DNA of 64,000 nt from Hyperoodon ampullatus (taxonomy: Eukaryota; Chordata; Mammalia; Artiodactyla; Ziphiidae): NCBI GenBank assembly GCA_949752795.1, contig OX457061.1:124144152-124208151 (forward strand), written 5' to 3'. The first letter of the stretch is position 1. Each line of letters starts with the position of its first letter. Under the pieces are notes generated by a model. That model ran no database searches. It saw only the letters and a list, made by a program, of their open reading frames with translations, and had not been told where the DNA came from. The translations under genes were made by a program, and so were the position numbers. Positions 1 to 9,664 of this stretch are shown here, one piece after another.

Positions 1-1339
1 TTTAAGGGAGTGCATCCAAACCCAAAAAAGCTTCAAAGCCATCCTGCAAATTAGCTTTGTTGAGGAAGCCACATGATGAGTTTCAACAGAATAGAACCCC
101 AGGGTATCACAGCACATGCTTCCAAAAAGCTAAATGAGAGACAGCAGAACAGAAGGCAGGCTTAAGAAAATTTTTCAAGAGCTTAGAAGTCCCCTCTGGG
201 GACAATGAGATGCAGTCATAGGCAGGAGAAACCTACAAAATACCATGGTGTGCAAACAATTAGAGACAGATTCTGTTCAAAGAGAAGCAAGGTGTTACCC
301 TTGAGGCCACAGAGCTGCAGATCATGGGGCCCCCCAGGAACGGCTGAGGCAAAACCCAAGTCAGGTAACAGCACTTCCAGACACACACACATCCTTTTAG
401 AAAATAACACTATTACTTCAGCATCCTCAGCTAAAAGGCTCAAAAATCATGTAAAGATATAAGGTTTTGAAGCAAAGACTAAAATCTTATCCACATTCTA
501 ATATTTATATTTAGTCACTGAGAAATGCAGGCTACACATATACAATTATTTCTTATTATTTCCTATGGTCCATATAAAACAACTCAGAGTTCATATTCTT
601 GGATTACGGTTTTAATACATTAAAAGTACATCATACTTAAAGACTTTAAAAATGTCTACACACAATCCATTAAAATATCTATGTTTGAGGTCATAATTTC
701 ACTTTAAAAATAAGTACATTCTATCTAGCTACAGGAATGATTGGATCAATGTGAAAGCAAGTGGATATATATAATATTCTGTAATGTACAGATGGACAGA
801 AAAGTTGACTTTGGAAAATCAACTGACCAACATGGAATACCATAATATTAACAGAGCACAAGGCCAACCCTGGATTAATATGGCTCACATAAGAGGTGCC
901 AAGAACAAGTTCTAGATCAAGAACCTGTCACACAGAGCCTCAAATTCCATCAAATTCCTCCAGAGAGCAAAAAATAAACTGTTATTTCTGAATGCATTTT
1001 TCTCATATTACTGCTAAAAGCTGAATTACATTATCCAATTCCATGTATTTCACAAAAAGTAGGTCAAATTTTCAATGATACTACAAGGACATTCACAACT
1101 ATGAAATTTTTCTGATGCATGTACAATAAAACCCCAATAAATAACTCCTGAAAGCACTTGAATCATTTCTTTAATTGATTAATGTCTCTAAAGGGCTGCA
1201 ATCCCTACTCCTCGTCATTACATATGTCTGTGTAGAAGCAAGTCAGAACAGCTTTAATGAATGTAAGTCTACAGTCACTCATAAAATAGTGACTCCCAAA
1301 GTAACCTGGAAACACAGGTTTGAATCCTCAGCTTAACCT
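1..1339. other. Non-coding stretch, nothing recognised
   Basis: AT-rich single-copy-looking DNA. The open frames at 205-462 (+) and 216-443 (-) overlap on opposite strands, lack recognisable domains and have no splice or codon signal I can defend. No interspersed repeat was recognised by eye. Confidence 0.4.
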
Positions 1340-1845
1340 GACCCCAGCCTGTGTCCCAGGGAATGGCTACTTCCTGCTTCAAGTTTACTGATGGTCTCCA
1401 CTTGGCTGCCAGGAAATTCACACTCTCGCTTTTACTCCGATTCACTTGTCCCTCCTTCCCTGTTTTCTTTACTTGTTCTTTATCTTCTTCTTGTCCTGGT
1501 GCCACTGGAATATCCCAGGGCTCAGTATTTGGCCCTTGGTTCCTCTTCATCCACACTCAACCTTTCACCGGTGTCCTTTACTTTCATGGATTAAAACGCT
1601 GCCTTTACGCCAATGATTGTCAGATGCTTTTTCTCCAGACCAGGTTGCTCTCCCCAAACCTAGATGTCATAGCTCCATTTGTAGTCATGTCCACTTGGAT
1701 GCCATGTAAACATCTAAAACTCAACATTTCCAAAGCTCAACTGATGCTTTTCTACCTCCTCTGCTCAGACAGGCATCCGTGGTTATTTTCATTACATGAT
1801 GACATCTGTTTCCCTTTTATTCCTCAGGCAAAATATTTGGAGTAA
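1340..1845 (+). pseudogene. L2 (CR1-clade) LINE reverse transcriptase remnant
   Basis: An open frame at 1351-1845 (164 codons) carries in its second half the order of motifs typical of L2/CR1-type reverse transcriptase: a G-I-S-Q-G-S-V-F-G-P block, then a YAND motif where active enzymes have YADD, then W-M-P-C-K-H-L-K-L-N-I-S-K-A-Q and a terminal Q-A-K-Y-L-E matching the usual Q-A-K-x-L-G. The catalytic-box aspartate is replaced by asparagine, so it cannot be active. The frame stops where SINE poly(T) begins at 1846. I infer an old L2 fragment, not a gene. Family assignment is from remembered L2 features. Confidence 0.7.
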
Positions 1846-2054
1846 TTTTTTTTTTTTTTCTTGTGGTACACGGGCCTCTCACTGCTGCGGCCTCTCCCGT
1901 TGCAGAGCACAGGCTCTGGACGCGCAGGCTCAGCGGCCATGGCTCATGGGCCCAGCCGCTCTGCGGCATGTGGGATCTTCCCGGACCGGGGCACAAACCC
2001 GTGTCCCCTGCATCAGCAGGTGGACTCTCAACCACTGCACCACCAGGGAAGCCC
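1846..2054 (-). mobile_element. CHR-2-type tRNA-derived SINE
   Basis: Poly(T) at 1846-1859 is the tail of an element on the minus strand whose 5' end (rc of 'accagggaagccc') lies near 2054. A-box-like and B-box-like motifs and the GC-rich body match the other copies here. It interrupts the L2 remnant. A clear target-site duplication was not found. The open frames running through it on both strands are SINE artefacts. Confidence 0.9.
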
Positions 2055-2502
2055 TCAGTTTACTGTTTTAAATGTTAAACTCATCCCAAAATACCTTTAC
2101 AGAAACACCCAGAATAATGTTTGACCAAATACCTGAACACCCCAGGGCTCAGTCACGTCGACACATACAATCAACCCTCACAGCCCATAAGGCAGCCCTC
2201 CCTGCTCCACACAGGCTTCAGTGAACGTGCTCCTGCATATCTGACCTCTCTGTCATCTGTAGGATAAGTTCCTTATTCTGGAGCCTGAAGCTGGGGCTGG
2301 ATCTGCAGACAGTACGCCCACATATTGGTCAAGATGATGCAAAAGGAAGGAGGCATAACAGGCAGAGGATCTGTACCCCTTCTTTCAGGAAGGGCTTTAG
2401 AAGCCGCGACAAAGCTTCACCACTCACGTCTGTGGGGAACAGTGAAATGCTGATTCTTGTCTGCAAGCTTCTCCCATCCCCACATGGAGGGCATTACCAT
2501 TA
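2055..2502. other. Ancient repeat-like segment and unassigned DNA
   Basis: About 2070-2180 contains a motif ('aatgtttgaccaaat' followed by 'cacccc' and 'cacatacaatcaaccctcac') that I remember from an ancient mammalian interspersed repeat, but I cannot name the family. The rest shows nothing recognisable. Confidence 0.3.
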
Positions 2503-3578
2503 TTGCTCATTCAATCACCAAATGTTTATGAAACGCACGATGTGCCAGGCACAGATTTAAGGAATAAATATTCCATGGTAAACTAGAGACCAAAGAAAAC
2601 CAAAATCAGACAAACAGGCCCACACCCCTTGAGTCTGTATTTTTAACGGAGGGAGGCAAAGAATATGCAGAAATCTAGAAGGAAAAGGCGGTCATTCTGA
2701 GATACTGCCACTTGCAGTGACATGGATGGACCTAGAGATTGTCATACTGAGTGAAGTCAGACAGAGGAAGACAAATATCATATGATATCGCTTGTGTGGA
2801 ATCTAAATAAATGATACAAATGAACTTATTTACAACAATACAAATAGAGTCACAGATGTAGAAAACAAACTTATGGTTACCAAAGGGGGAAGGGGGGTGG
2901 GATAAACTGGGAAATTGGGATTGATCTACACACTACTATATAGAGAATAGACAACTAATAAGAACCTGCTGTGTAGCACACGGAACTCTACTCAATACTC
3001 TGTAATGACCTATATGGGAAAAGAATCTCAAAAAAGAGTGGACATATGTACATATGTATAACTGCTTCCCTTTGCTGTACAGCAGAAGCTAACACAACAT
3101 TGTAAATCAACTAGACTCCAATAAAAATGAATAAAAAATGAGTTCATACTTGTGATGGTCACAGAGGGTTCCAGAGCTGCCAGGTTAGGCGTCATGTTGA
3201 AAGTGGTATTTGAATAAAATCTGAAGGAAATACGTAAGAAAACTATTTAGATTTTCTTGGGGGAAAAGAGAAAAAGCAAAGGCAAGTGCAAGGGCCAGTG
3301 CTCCAAGTCAGGAGAAGGCCTAGCATCTTCTGTAATAACCAAAGGCCAGAGCAGTTAGGAAGGAGAACAGCAGGAAACAAGCTAGCACCTGGCCTGTGGG
3401 GGACCACGGCTTTCCTCTGGGTGAGATTGGAAGCAACCGGAGAACTTAGAGAAGAGGGTTGACATTAGGTGACTCACGTCTTAACGGGAATACTCTGGCT
3501 GCTGTATTGAGAACAGACGAGAAGCAAGCAAAGGTAGAAACAAGGAAAATGCGGGTCCCCTCTTCTACTCGCCTCGCG
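2503..3578 (-). mobile_element. L2 LINE 3' region, split by a young L1
   Basis: Read on the minus strand this is the 3' part of an L2: the 3' end lies at 2503 (plus-strand 'cattcaatcaccaaatg' and 'tgtgccaggcac' are the reverse of the L2 tail). The part from 3150 to 3578 follows the L2 body, with characteristic stretches near 3280 ('gcaaaggcaagtgcaagggcc'-like), 3425 ('gattggaagcaaccgga') and 3490 ('actctggctgctgta'). The two halves are separated by the L1 3' end at 2708-3139, which must be the later insertion. Confidence 0.75.
2708..3139 (+). mobile_element. Young 5'-truncated L1 3' end
   Basis: Contains the conserved cetartiodactyl L1 3' landmarks in order: 'gacatggatggacctagag', 'gtgaagtcag', 'catatgatatcgctt', 'ggaatctaaataaatgatac', 'gtgtagcacacggaactct', 'ctttgctgtacagcag', 'aacacaacattgtaaatca' and 'ccaataaaaatga'. 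It includes only the end of ORF2 and the 3' untranslated region. It is inserted in an L2. Confidence 0.92.
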
Positions 3579-4837
3579 TCCAATATCATTGGGTTTTTTT
3601 TACATACTAAACAGTCCCGTGTCTGCCCAAGAGAGATGGCTGAGAGCATCACCTAGTTACTGCCTTCAACAAACGGCCCAGGAAACCTGGTTACGCACAG
3701 CCCTTCAAGCCCCAGGAACTATACACGTTATCAGCACACAATACATTCAACAAACGATGGTGGAACACGAACAGGATGACCCATTCAGAACTGGCGTGAA
3801 TGGAAAACACACAGCACTCTTTTGCCCAGACAATTATCATTTTTCCCCTAATACATGGAATCTCCTGCCTCTGTCCGTGAATTTTTCGTTTAGTAATTAC
3901 AGCCTCCCCAATTCTGCTCCCTCAGAAGAACTCATTTTTTCAGCATCCCCTGTGGTCTCAGTCCTTCCCTCACCCTTCAAGCCCTCACCTCAAAGAGCTA
4001 CTTCTTGGGGACCACATAGCTTCCTACGCCTTCTTACTGTTACTGCAGTCTGGGTGGCCTAGAGCTGCTTTAGGAACAGAAACATTACAGGTGCTGGCAG
4101 GCCAGACCCCTGAAAATCTATTATGTTTTACTTATTTTTACTCCTCATCACGACCCTGGGCAAGTCATTATAGCCAACTTTCTTGTCTGGATAAATGTTT
4201 TCATTGTGAAGACTCTCTTCTTTCAACTACTGGTCCCTGTGCTCTTGCTCCCACTGTCTTCCCTCCCTGCCACTCTTAGTATTTAAAGCAGGGTCCCCAC
4301 TCTCGGTCACCAGCTCTGCTGCAAAGGCCTTTTTATAGCATGATATTCCACTTATCTTAGGCTATGTCAGCTGCTTGGAAGGTACTGCTGATGAATGCTT
4401 GCTAGTCTCCAAATTCCTGTGATTTCCATTTCCTGACCCAGGGAATCCAGATGCAGCTAAAGGTGGGAATTTCTTACCACAAAAAAGGGCACTGCAATAT
4501 ATTCTCCATTCTGAACTGAGACCCCGGAGCTCCCTTCTGGCTTTAGGCCCAGAGAATCCTGGCAGTTAGACTTGGAATCTCCAGGTAAACCTGGAGAACA
4601 AACCTGAAGACACTAGCTGATGGGGTCTCCCAGCAAAATGGAGTAACCTTTTCATACTACATCAAAACCCACCGGCCAATCAGCATCCCCTATGTGCATA
4701 ACATGCTCAACCCGTTGTAGTATCCCCTCTTAAATGCGAAGGACGAGGCAAGTATCATTGGGTATTTAAAGAAATTGCAATGATAAAAGATAAAGACCAA
4801 ATCAAGCAAAATAAGCAAGAAACATAATCCATAGTAA
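3579..4837. other. Unassigned DNA, perhaps faint L2 traces
   Basis: Pyrimidine-rich segments at 3780-4060 and 4140-4270 weakly recall sense-strand L2, but I cannot align them convincingly. A 157-codon open frame at 3589-4062 (+) has no recognisable domain and lies in this material, so I do not call it a gene. 4480-4837 shows nothing recognisable. Confidence 0.3.
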
Positions 4838-5021
4838 GTTTGCCAGATAAAATGCACAAGGCCTAGTGACATTCAAATTTCAAATAAACAACAAATACCT
4901 CTTGGGGACAAGTATGTTGCTTCCAATATTTGGGACATACTTCTACTAAAAACAAAATATTTGTTGGAATTCAAACTTGACTGGACATTCTGTATTTTTA
5001 TGTACTAAATCTAGCAACCTT
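4838..5021. mobile_element. Palindromic MITE-like DNA transposon relic
   Basis: An imperfect inverted repeat of about 184 bp. The left end ('aagtttgccagata') is matched by the complement of the right end ('ctagcaacctt'), and the inner parts pair around 'ccaatatttgggacatac'. It matches my memory of a common palindromic mammalian DNA-transposon fossil beginning GGTTGCCAGATAAAAT. No coding capacity. The family name is uncertain. Confidence 0.6.
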
Positions 5022-5182
5022 AATCCATGGAGGATAAGAAAACATTAAGAAAAAGATAATCAGCATGTTAGAAATATAGAAAAGATGCAGCAACCAGAGA
5101 GAGAAGTCAAGTGGGAGCGTGACCTCTCAGGAGACAGCAAAATCTCCATCATGTGTTTGAGGTTTTCTAAGTAAATCCAAAC
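5022..5182. other. Unassigned short spacer
   Basis: Sequence between the palindromic relic and the next L1 tail. Nothing recognisable. Confidence 0.3.
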
Positions 5183-5280
5183 AGGAGGGGATAGATGTGT
5201 AGGTATGGCTGATTCACTTTGCTGTACGGCAGCAACTAATGCAACACTGTAAGTCAACTATACTTCAATAAAAATTTAAA
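5183..5280 (+). mobile_element. Very short L1 3' end
   Basis: About 100 bp of the L1 3' terminus: 'ggctgattcactttgctgta', 'gcaacactgtaagtcaac' and 'cttcaataaaaatttaaa'. Severe 5' truncation. Confidence 0.85.
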
Positions 5281-5475
5281 CAAACCAATAAGTTTTTTTA
5301 AATGTCCACAGTAGCAGGGGATGGGAAGACATTTCCATACTCCCCACACCCCCTTATTACTATTATTTTGTCACATTAATGTAACATTTTGATTCCAAAA
5401 ATCCCAAGTAATATCCTTCAATTTAGGTGGGTCTAAAATCAAACATACAAAAATTGTATTGCCTGGTGGGGCTAG
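5281..5475. other. Unassigned spacer
   Basis: AT-rich spacer between an L1 tail and a hAT-type relic. Nothing recognised. Confidence 0.3.
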
Positions 5476-5649
5476 CAGTGGTTCATCAACTATAATATGC
5501 AGACAGATAACCTGGATTTCTTACTAAAATACTAATAACAGTGTCCCACACCCATATATTCTGATTGCATATATGTGGATTGGGCCCTAAGAATGTGCAT
5601 TTTAGCAAACAATGCAGGCAAAACTTTGATAACAGTTTGAGGAACACTG
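5476..5649. mobile_element. MER5-like hAT-Charlie MITE
   Basis: Short terminal inverted repeats CAGTGGTTC... / ...GGAACACTG enclose about 174 bp with internal landmarks 'cccacacccatatattctga', 'gggccctaagaatgtgcat' and 'gataacagtttgagg', the layout of MER5-type non-autonomous hAT elements. An 8-bp target duplication is not preserved. Confidence 0.65.
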
Positions 5650-6224
5650 GCTTCGCACTTGCTAAATCTGCTGCGTCGTCATACACATATATATTTATAA
5701 GACTTATGAATGGAAGTTGAAGGAATCTTGTGTTTTTCCCCAGGTAACATTTAGTCTTTATTAATACTTATGAAGGAAAAGCACTAAAACCATCTGAAGC
5801 TTTCTTTCCTCTTTGCTTGTAGACAAGAACGAACCCCATGGACAGAGTGATGTAACAGTTTTCTATGAAACCAAACTTTCATACAGACCAGAAGACACAG
5901 TCTCACAGAGACCAGGACGGGGACCTGGCAAGTGAGCATCTCCTCTTAGTGAGGCAGTGGCTATGAGTCTCCATTCTCTAGACATGTGCCTGGTGCAGCT
6001 GGAAACCAGGAGATGCTGATTTTATATCGAGAAGTTCTGATCCTCAACTCCCTGGAGCATAAATATTTTAGAAATGTAGAGTGTGAGTAGGAAGTGAAGG
6101 CAAAATGTCCTGAAAGTGTACCCACCGTTCGAAAGAAACAGCCTGCAGAGCGGTGGGGAGACTGGGCAGTTGAACTCACAGCCCCTAATACGAATGGGTG
6201 CTTACAGCTCAGCTCTCTCTGGGT
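5650..6224. other. Unassigned DNA
   Basis: No repeat, exon or regulatory element recognised. Open frames here are under 80 codons and occur on both strands. Confidence 0.3.
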
Positions 6225-6412
6225 TTGTGTGCATCACCCATTTAATCCTCACGGCGACTCTAAGAGTAGATATTACCATGACCTTCATTTATGGATGAGG
6301 AAGCCGAGACAGCGAAAGATTAAAAAACGGATGAAATATTTACTAGTAAGTGAATTAGTTACACACATAGTAAGGGGCTGCACCAGGCTTTTAATCTAGG
6401 CTGATTGACTTA
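6225..6412 (-). mobile_element. MIR SINE
   Basis: On the plus strand it reads 'catttaatcctcacggcgac', then 'tatggatgaggaagccgaga', then a degraded 'ggtcacacagctagtaag'-equivalent and a weakened 'ggattcgaacccagg' region, the reverse-complement order of the MIR consensus. Diverged, as expected of its age. Confidence 0.8.
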
Positions 6413-7799
6413 CATCAGTAATATTAGGAAATTTTAAGCACTATTCAAAATATTATCGAGTAAAGAGTATCCCTAAGATAATATACATCTTTAGCTAATT
6501 CAGTTCCTAGTTACTGGCAATTTCAGTTTAAAGCCAATATATGACCAAATGTTTCACTTTAAAATTGTGTTTTCCATGTAGCATGGGGCTCTTGCTAGAA
6601 CAGATTAAGGCTTTTTTCACCCCGGATCCGACCACAGGAAACATAATATCTGCACTATTTCTCTCCACATTTGTCTCAGAGCTCACATCAAGATTTTTAG
6701 AAACTTTTTCAGTGATCAGTTTTTTTATCATCATGTTCTCGGTGGGTGAGTTTCTGATTTAGATTTGTCTCTCTTCCCGATATAGAATTTAATCATATGT
6801 AAGTCTAATATACGAGACATGTCTTTTCATCATGTCTATAAATTTCCTCTCCTAGTATTTAAAACGCGATTAAAGTTCAACAAGTCACCAAAGGAGCATT
6901 GCAAGTGATGTATCCTAATTATTCTGGGATAGCAGGAAGGAAAGCCATACTTGAATAGCAAATGGCAGCTTTCATATCACCTTCCAAACCACTGGGCTAC
7001 AGCTCATCCCCCTCCGGAGAGCTTTAAAGGAGAAAGGAAGAGCATTTGTAATAAAATAATCATAAGCAGGGTAAAGCAGAATTCACCTGCATGCACACCT
7101 GTGTGTCTGTGTAACACACAGTTCACTCCACACACTCCTCTCCAGTTTTCTAGCAGGTACCATGAGGGAGAGGCTCTGCAGTTATTCTAATTGTATTCCT
7201 GGCCAGGAGATCAACTGAGACAAAATAAGGAAGAACATGTACATACCATCAAACGAAAGCACAGGTTAGCCTGCACAAAGAGAAAGGCCATCATACTGCT
7301 GAAACGCACAGACTGGAGAAACAGGTTAAACCCCACAAGATGACAAATGACACGGATGAAACTAGACACCTGTGTGTACTGAAATCCAAAGCTCCCAGCA
7401 TACAAATAAACATGAGGAGAAAACTAAGAAGCAGAATATTAAAAAAGAAAATCTCAAGGATTTCGTCTACAGTAAGCTTGACATAAGAGCAATTTGACAT
7501 GGTTGCCAAAGTTAGCATGACAGCAGACATGATCTGATATTAAAAATCTTGTTTGAGTTTCGACTTCAGAGCATATCTGGTTAAATAATTACATGGTTAG
7601 AGCTCACTGGTCAGAGTAGGATCTAAATAATTTTAGAGACAGGAGAAATTTTTCTATGGTTGTCAGGTGTAAGTGATAAAAGCTGTAGAATTACTAGTAC
7701 TGAATAAGAAAATACCCTAGAATTTGGAAAATAAAGATATTGTCATGAAATTCAAGAGCTGAGTGAAATTATTTGTATATTTATCTTCTTAGGCATTAT
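6413..7799. other. Unassigned DNA with short open frames
   Basis: Frames at 6541-6762 (+) and 7291-7530 (-) encode hydrophobic stretches that resemble nothing I know. Such frames are expected by chance in AT-rich DNA. No repeat recognised. Confidence 0.3.
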
Positions 7800-7808
7800 A
7801 GAAACTAT

Positions 7809-8023
7809 AATTTATTTATTTATTTTTTTTTGCGGTACGTGGGCCTCTCACTGCTGTGGCCTCTCCCGTTGCGGAGCACAGGCTCCAGACGCACAGGCTC
7901 AGTGGCCATGGCTCACGGGCCCAGCTGCTCCGCGGCATGTGGGATCTTCCCGGACCGGGGCACAAACCCATGTCCCCTGCATCGGCAGGCGGACTCTCAA
8001 CCACTGCGCCACCAGGGAAGCCC
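7809..8023 (-). mobile_element. CHR-2-type SINE with 9-bp target duplication
   Basis: Minus-strand SINE with poly(T) near 7810-7830 and 5' end at 8023. The target duplication 'agaaactat' lies at 7800-7808 and 8024-8032 and is perfect, which indicates retrotransposition by L1-type machinery. Body intact from the 5' GGGCTTCCCTGG motif to the GCGTACCGC-equivalent end. Confidence 0.95.
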
Positions 8024-8032
8024 AGAAACTAT

Positions 8033-8265
8033 GATTCTTATATTCAGATTATGAATTCATTATTATTCTTCTATGTATAGTACAAATTCTTGTTTTATCA
8101 TTTGATGTTTAAATTAGTATACAATATTTGATTATAAAAATACATGTTACAAAACATAAAATAACCATGACCACATTACCATACTTAATTTCAATGTTAC
8201 AAATATGATTGAATATATGTGTTTATTGTCTCAAATTCTGTCTCTCTGTCCTGCTGCCAAGCAAC
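8033..8265. other. AT-rich spacer
   Basis: Nothing recognised between the SINE and the Tigger-like relic. Confidence 0.3.
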
Positions 8266-8267
8266 TA

Positions 8268-8756
8268 CAGATGGCTCCTAACTTATGATGGTTCAACTTA
8301 GGGTGTTTTGACTTTATGATGGAGTGAAAGCAATAAGCATTCAGTAGAAACCATACTTCAAATTTAGAATTTTGCTCTTTTCCTGGGCTAGGGATCATGG
8401 CCAGCTACCCTCTTGTGATGGGGGCAGTGAGCACAGGTCCCCCATCAGCCAGGTGACTGCAAGGGTGAACAATCGATACACGTAATACCATTCCATACCC
8501 AGACAACGATTCTGCTTTTCACTTTCAGTATGCAGCAAATTGCATAAGATATTCAACACTTATAACAAAATAGGACTTGTGTTAGATGATCTTTCCCAGC
8601 TGTAGGCTAACGTAAGTGCTCTGAGCACATTTAAGGCAGGCTGAGCTAAGATAGGATGTGTCCTAGTTTGTGTGTTAAATGCATTTTTGACTTATGGTAT
8701 TTTCAACCTACTATGGGTTTATTGGGACATAGCCTCATTTTAAGTCTAGGCAGATA
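8268..8756. mobile_element. Tigger-type (Tc1/mariner-pogo) non-autonomous element
   Basis: Begins after TA at 8266-8267. The left end reads 'cagatggctcctaacttatg' and the right end holds the complementary 'tcattttaagtctaggcaga'. Internal landmarks 'gactttatgatggagtgaaa', 'gcattcagtagaaacc' and 'gtaggctaacgtaagtgctc' fit the mammalian Tigger-derived fossil that starts with 'ctcgacttacgatggttc'. No open transposase. The subfamily name is not certain. Confidence 0.65.
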
Positions 8757-8789
8757 TATAGATTGAATTTTGGCTTCATGGTATGCATT

Positions 8790-9054
8790 CAACAATTTAT
8801 CATATATTTTTATTTTTAAAATCGTGTTTTGGACTTTACAGAAGTGTAATGTGCTAAGACTTGCTTTTGGGGACTCATTTATTTCTGTAAGACTCATTCA
8901 TGTCACTGAGTATGGCGTAAGTTTGTTCAACATCATATCTGTAAAACAGTTTCTTTAACTTAATATACATAAATGGGCATTTGGGCTACTGATTCAGTCC
9001 GCTCCCTTATAAACATTGCTATTAATACCTCCTACCTGTCCCCTACTGCATTCT
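8790..9054 (-). mobile_element. Old L1, antisense, 3' flank of a split copy
   Basis: Weak but ordered similarity to antisense old L1 3' sequence: 'tggactttacagaagtgtaa', 'ttggggactcatttatttc', 'agactcattcatgtcac', 'aagtttgttc', 'gcatttgggctactgattc' and 'ttataaacattgct'. I take it as the continuation of the antisense L1 resuming at 9665, separated by the LTR-like insertion. Confidence 0.5.
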
Positions 9055-9658
9055 TGTGTAAGGAAGAAAAATCATCTTCCCTCCACTCTTCTGAGTTCTT
9101 GGCTGAGACACTCTGTCATAAGAGACAGATTAACAAGAGGAAAACAAGCACAAATGTATTAACACGTACACCTCACATACACATGGGAGATACGCAGGGA
9201 AAAGTGTATCCTTTACTCCCCAAGGTGGCTTAGAAATCAGGCTTAAATACCATTTTCATAGGGAACTGGGAGGGGGATGTCAGCAACTCAGGGGAGAGGA
9301 AATGAATTGTAGGAAGACGAATGAGCCCTTAGGAGGAGGGATGGGGGATCTGACAGTTTGTGACAAAGTTTGTCTGCCTGTGGAAATGATTTCTAGTCTC
9401 TCCTGTGATTAAGAGTCAATCTTCCCTGGGTGATGAAACTCCTGGGGAGCGGATCTGTGGCCATGCAGTTCCTTTTGTTCCTTTTGCAGAACTTATGTTT
9501 GGACAGATAAAAAGAGTTCAGAGAAAGCCTCTCCCTCTACCACCTTTTTACCAAGTGCCTACAGCTCAAAATAATCAATACAGCAACATGGCATAATTTG
9601 GGGTGGTATGTCCTGAATGTCTATGTCGTATCTGAAGTGGTGTATCTGTTCCCCTTCA
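9055..9658 (-). mobile_element. Probable ERV1-type LTR (solo), antisense
   Basis: About 604 bp that on the minus strand starts TGAAGGGGAACAGATAC and ends ...TTCCTTACA, so it has TG...CA termini. Near its start the minus strand reads 'accaccccaaattatgcc', similar to the 5' end of MER31-like gammaretroviral LTRs. It sits inside an otherwise continuous old antisense L1, which supports insertion. No matching 4-5 bp target duplication is visible and no internal retroviral sequence adjoins. Old, non-coding. Confidence 0.45.
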
Positions 9659-9664
9659 GTTGCA

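Noticed and set aside
3589..4062. A 157-codon plus-strand frame as a gene
   Set aside because: No recognisable domain, lies beside L2 material and is overlapped by other frames. Composition (S/P/T-rich) fits pyrimidine-rich repeat DNA.
7291..7530. A hydrophobic minus-strand frame as a membrane protein
   Set aside because: F/L/V-rich peptides arise easily from the complement of A-rich DNA. No signal, family motif or supporting context.
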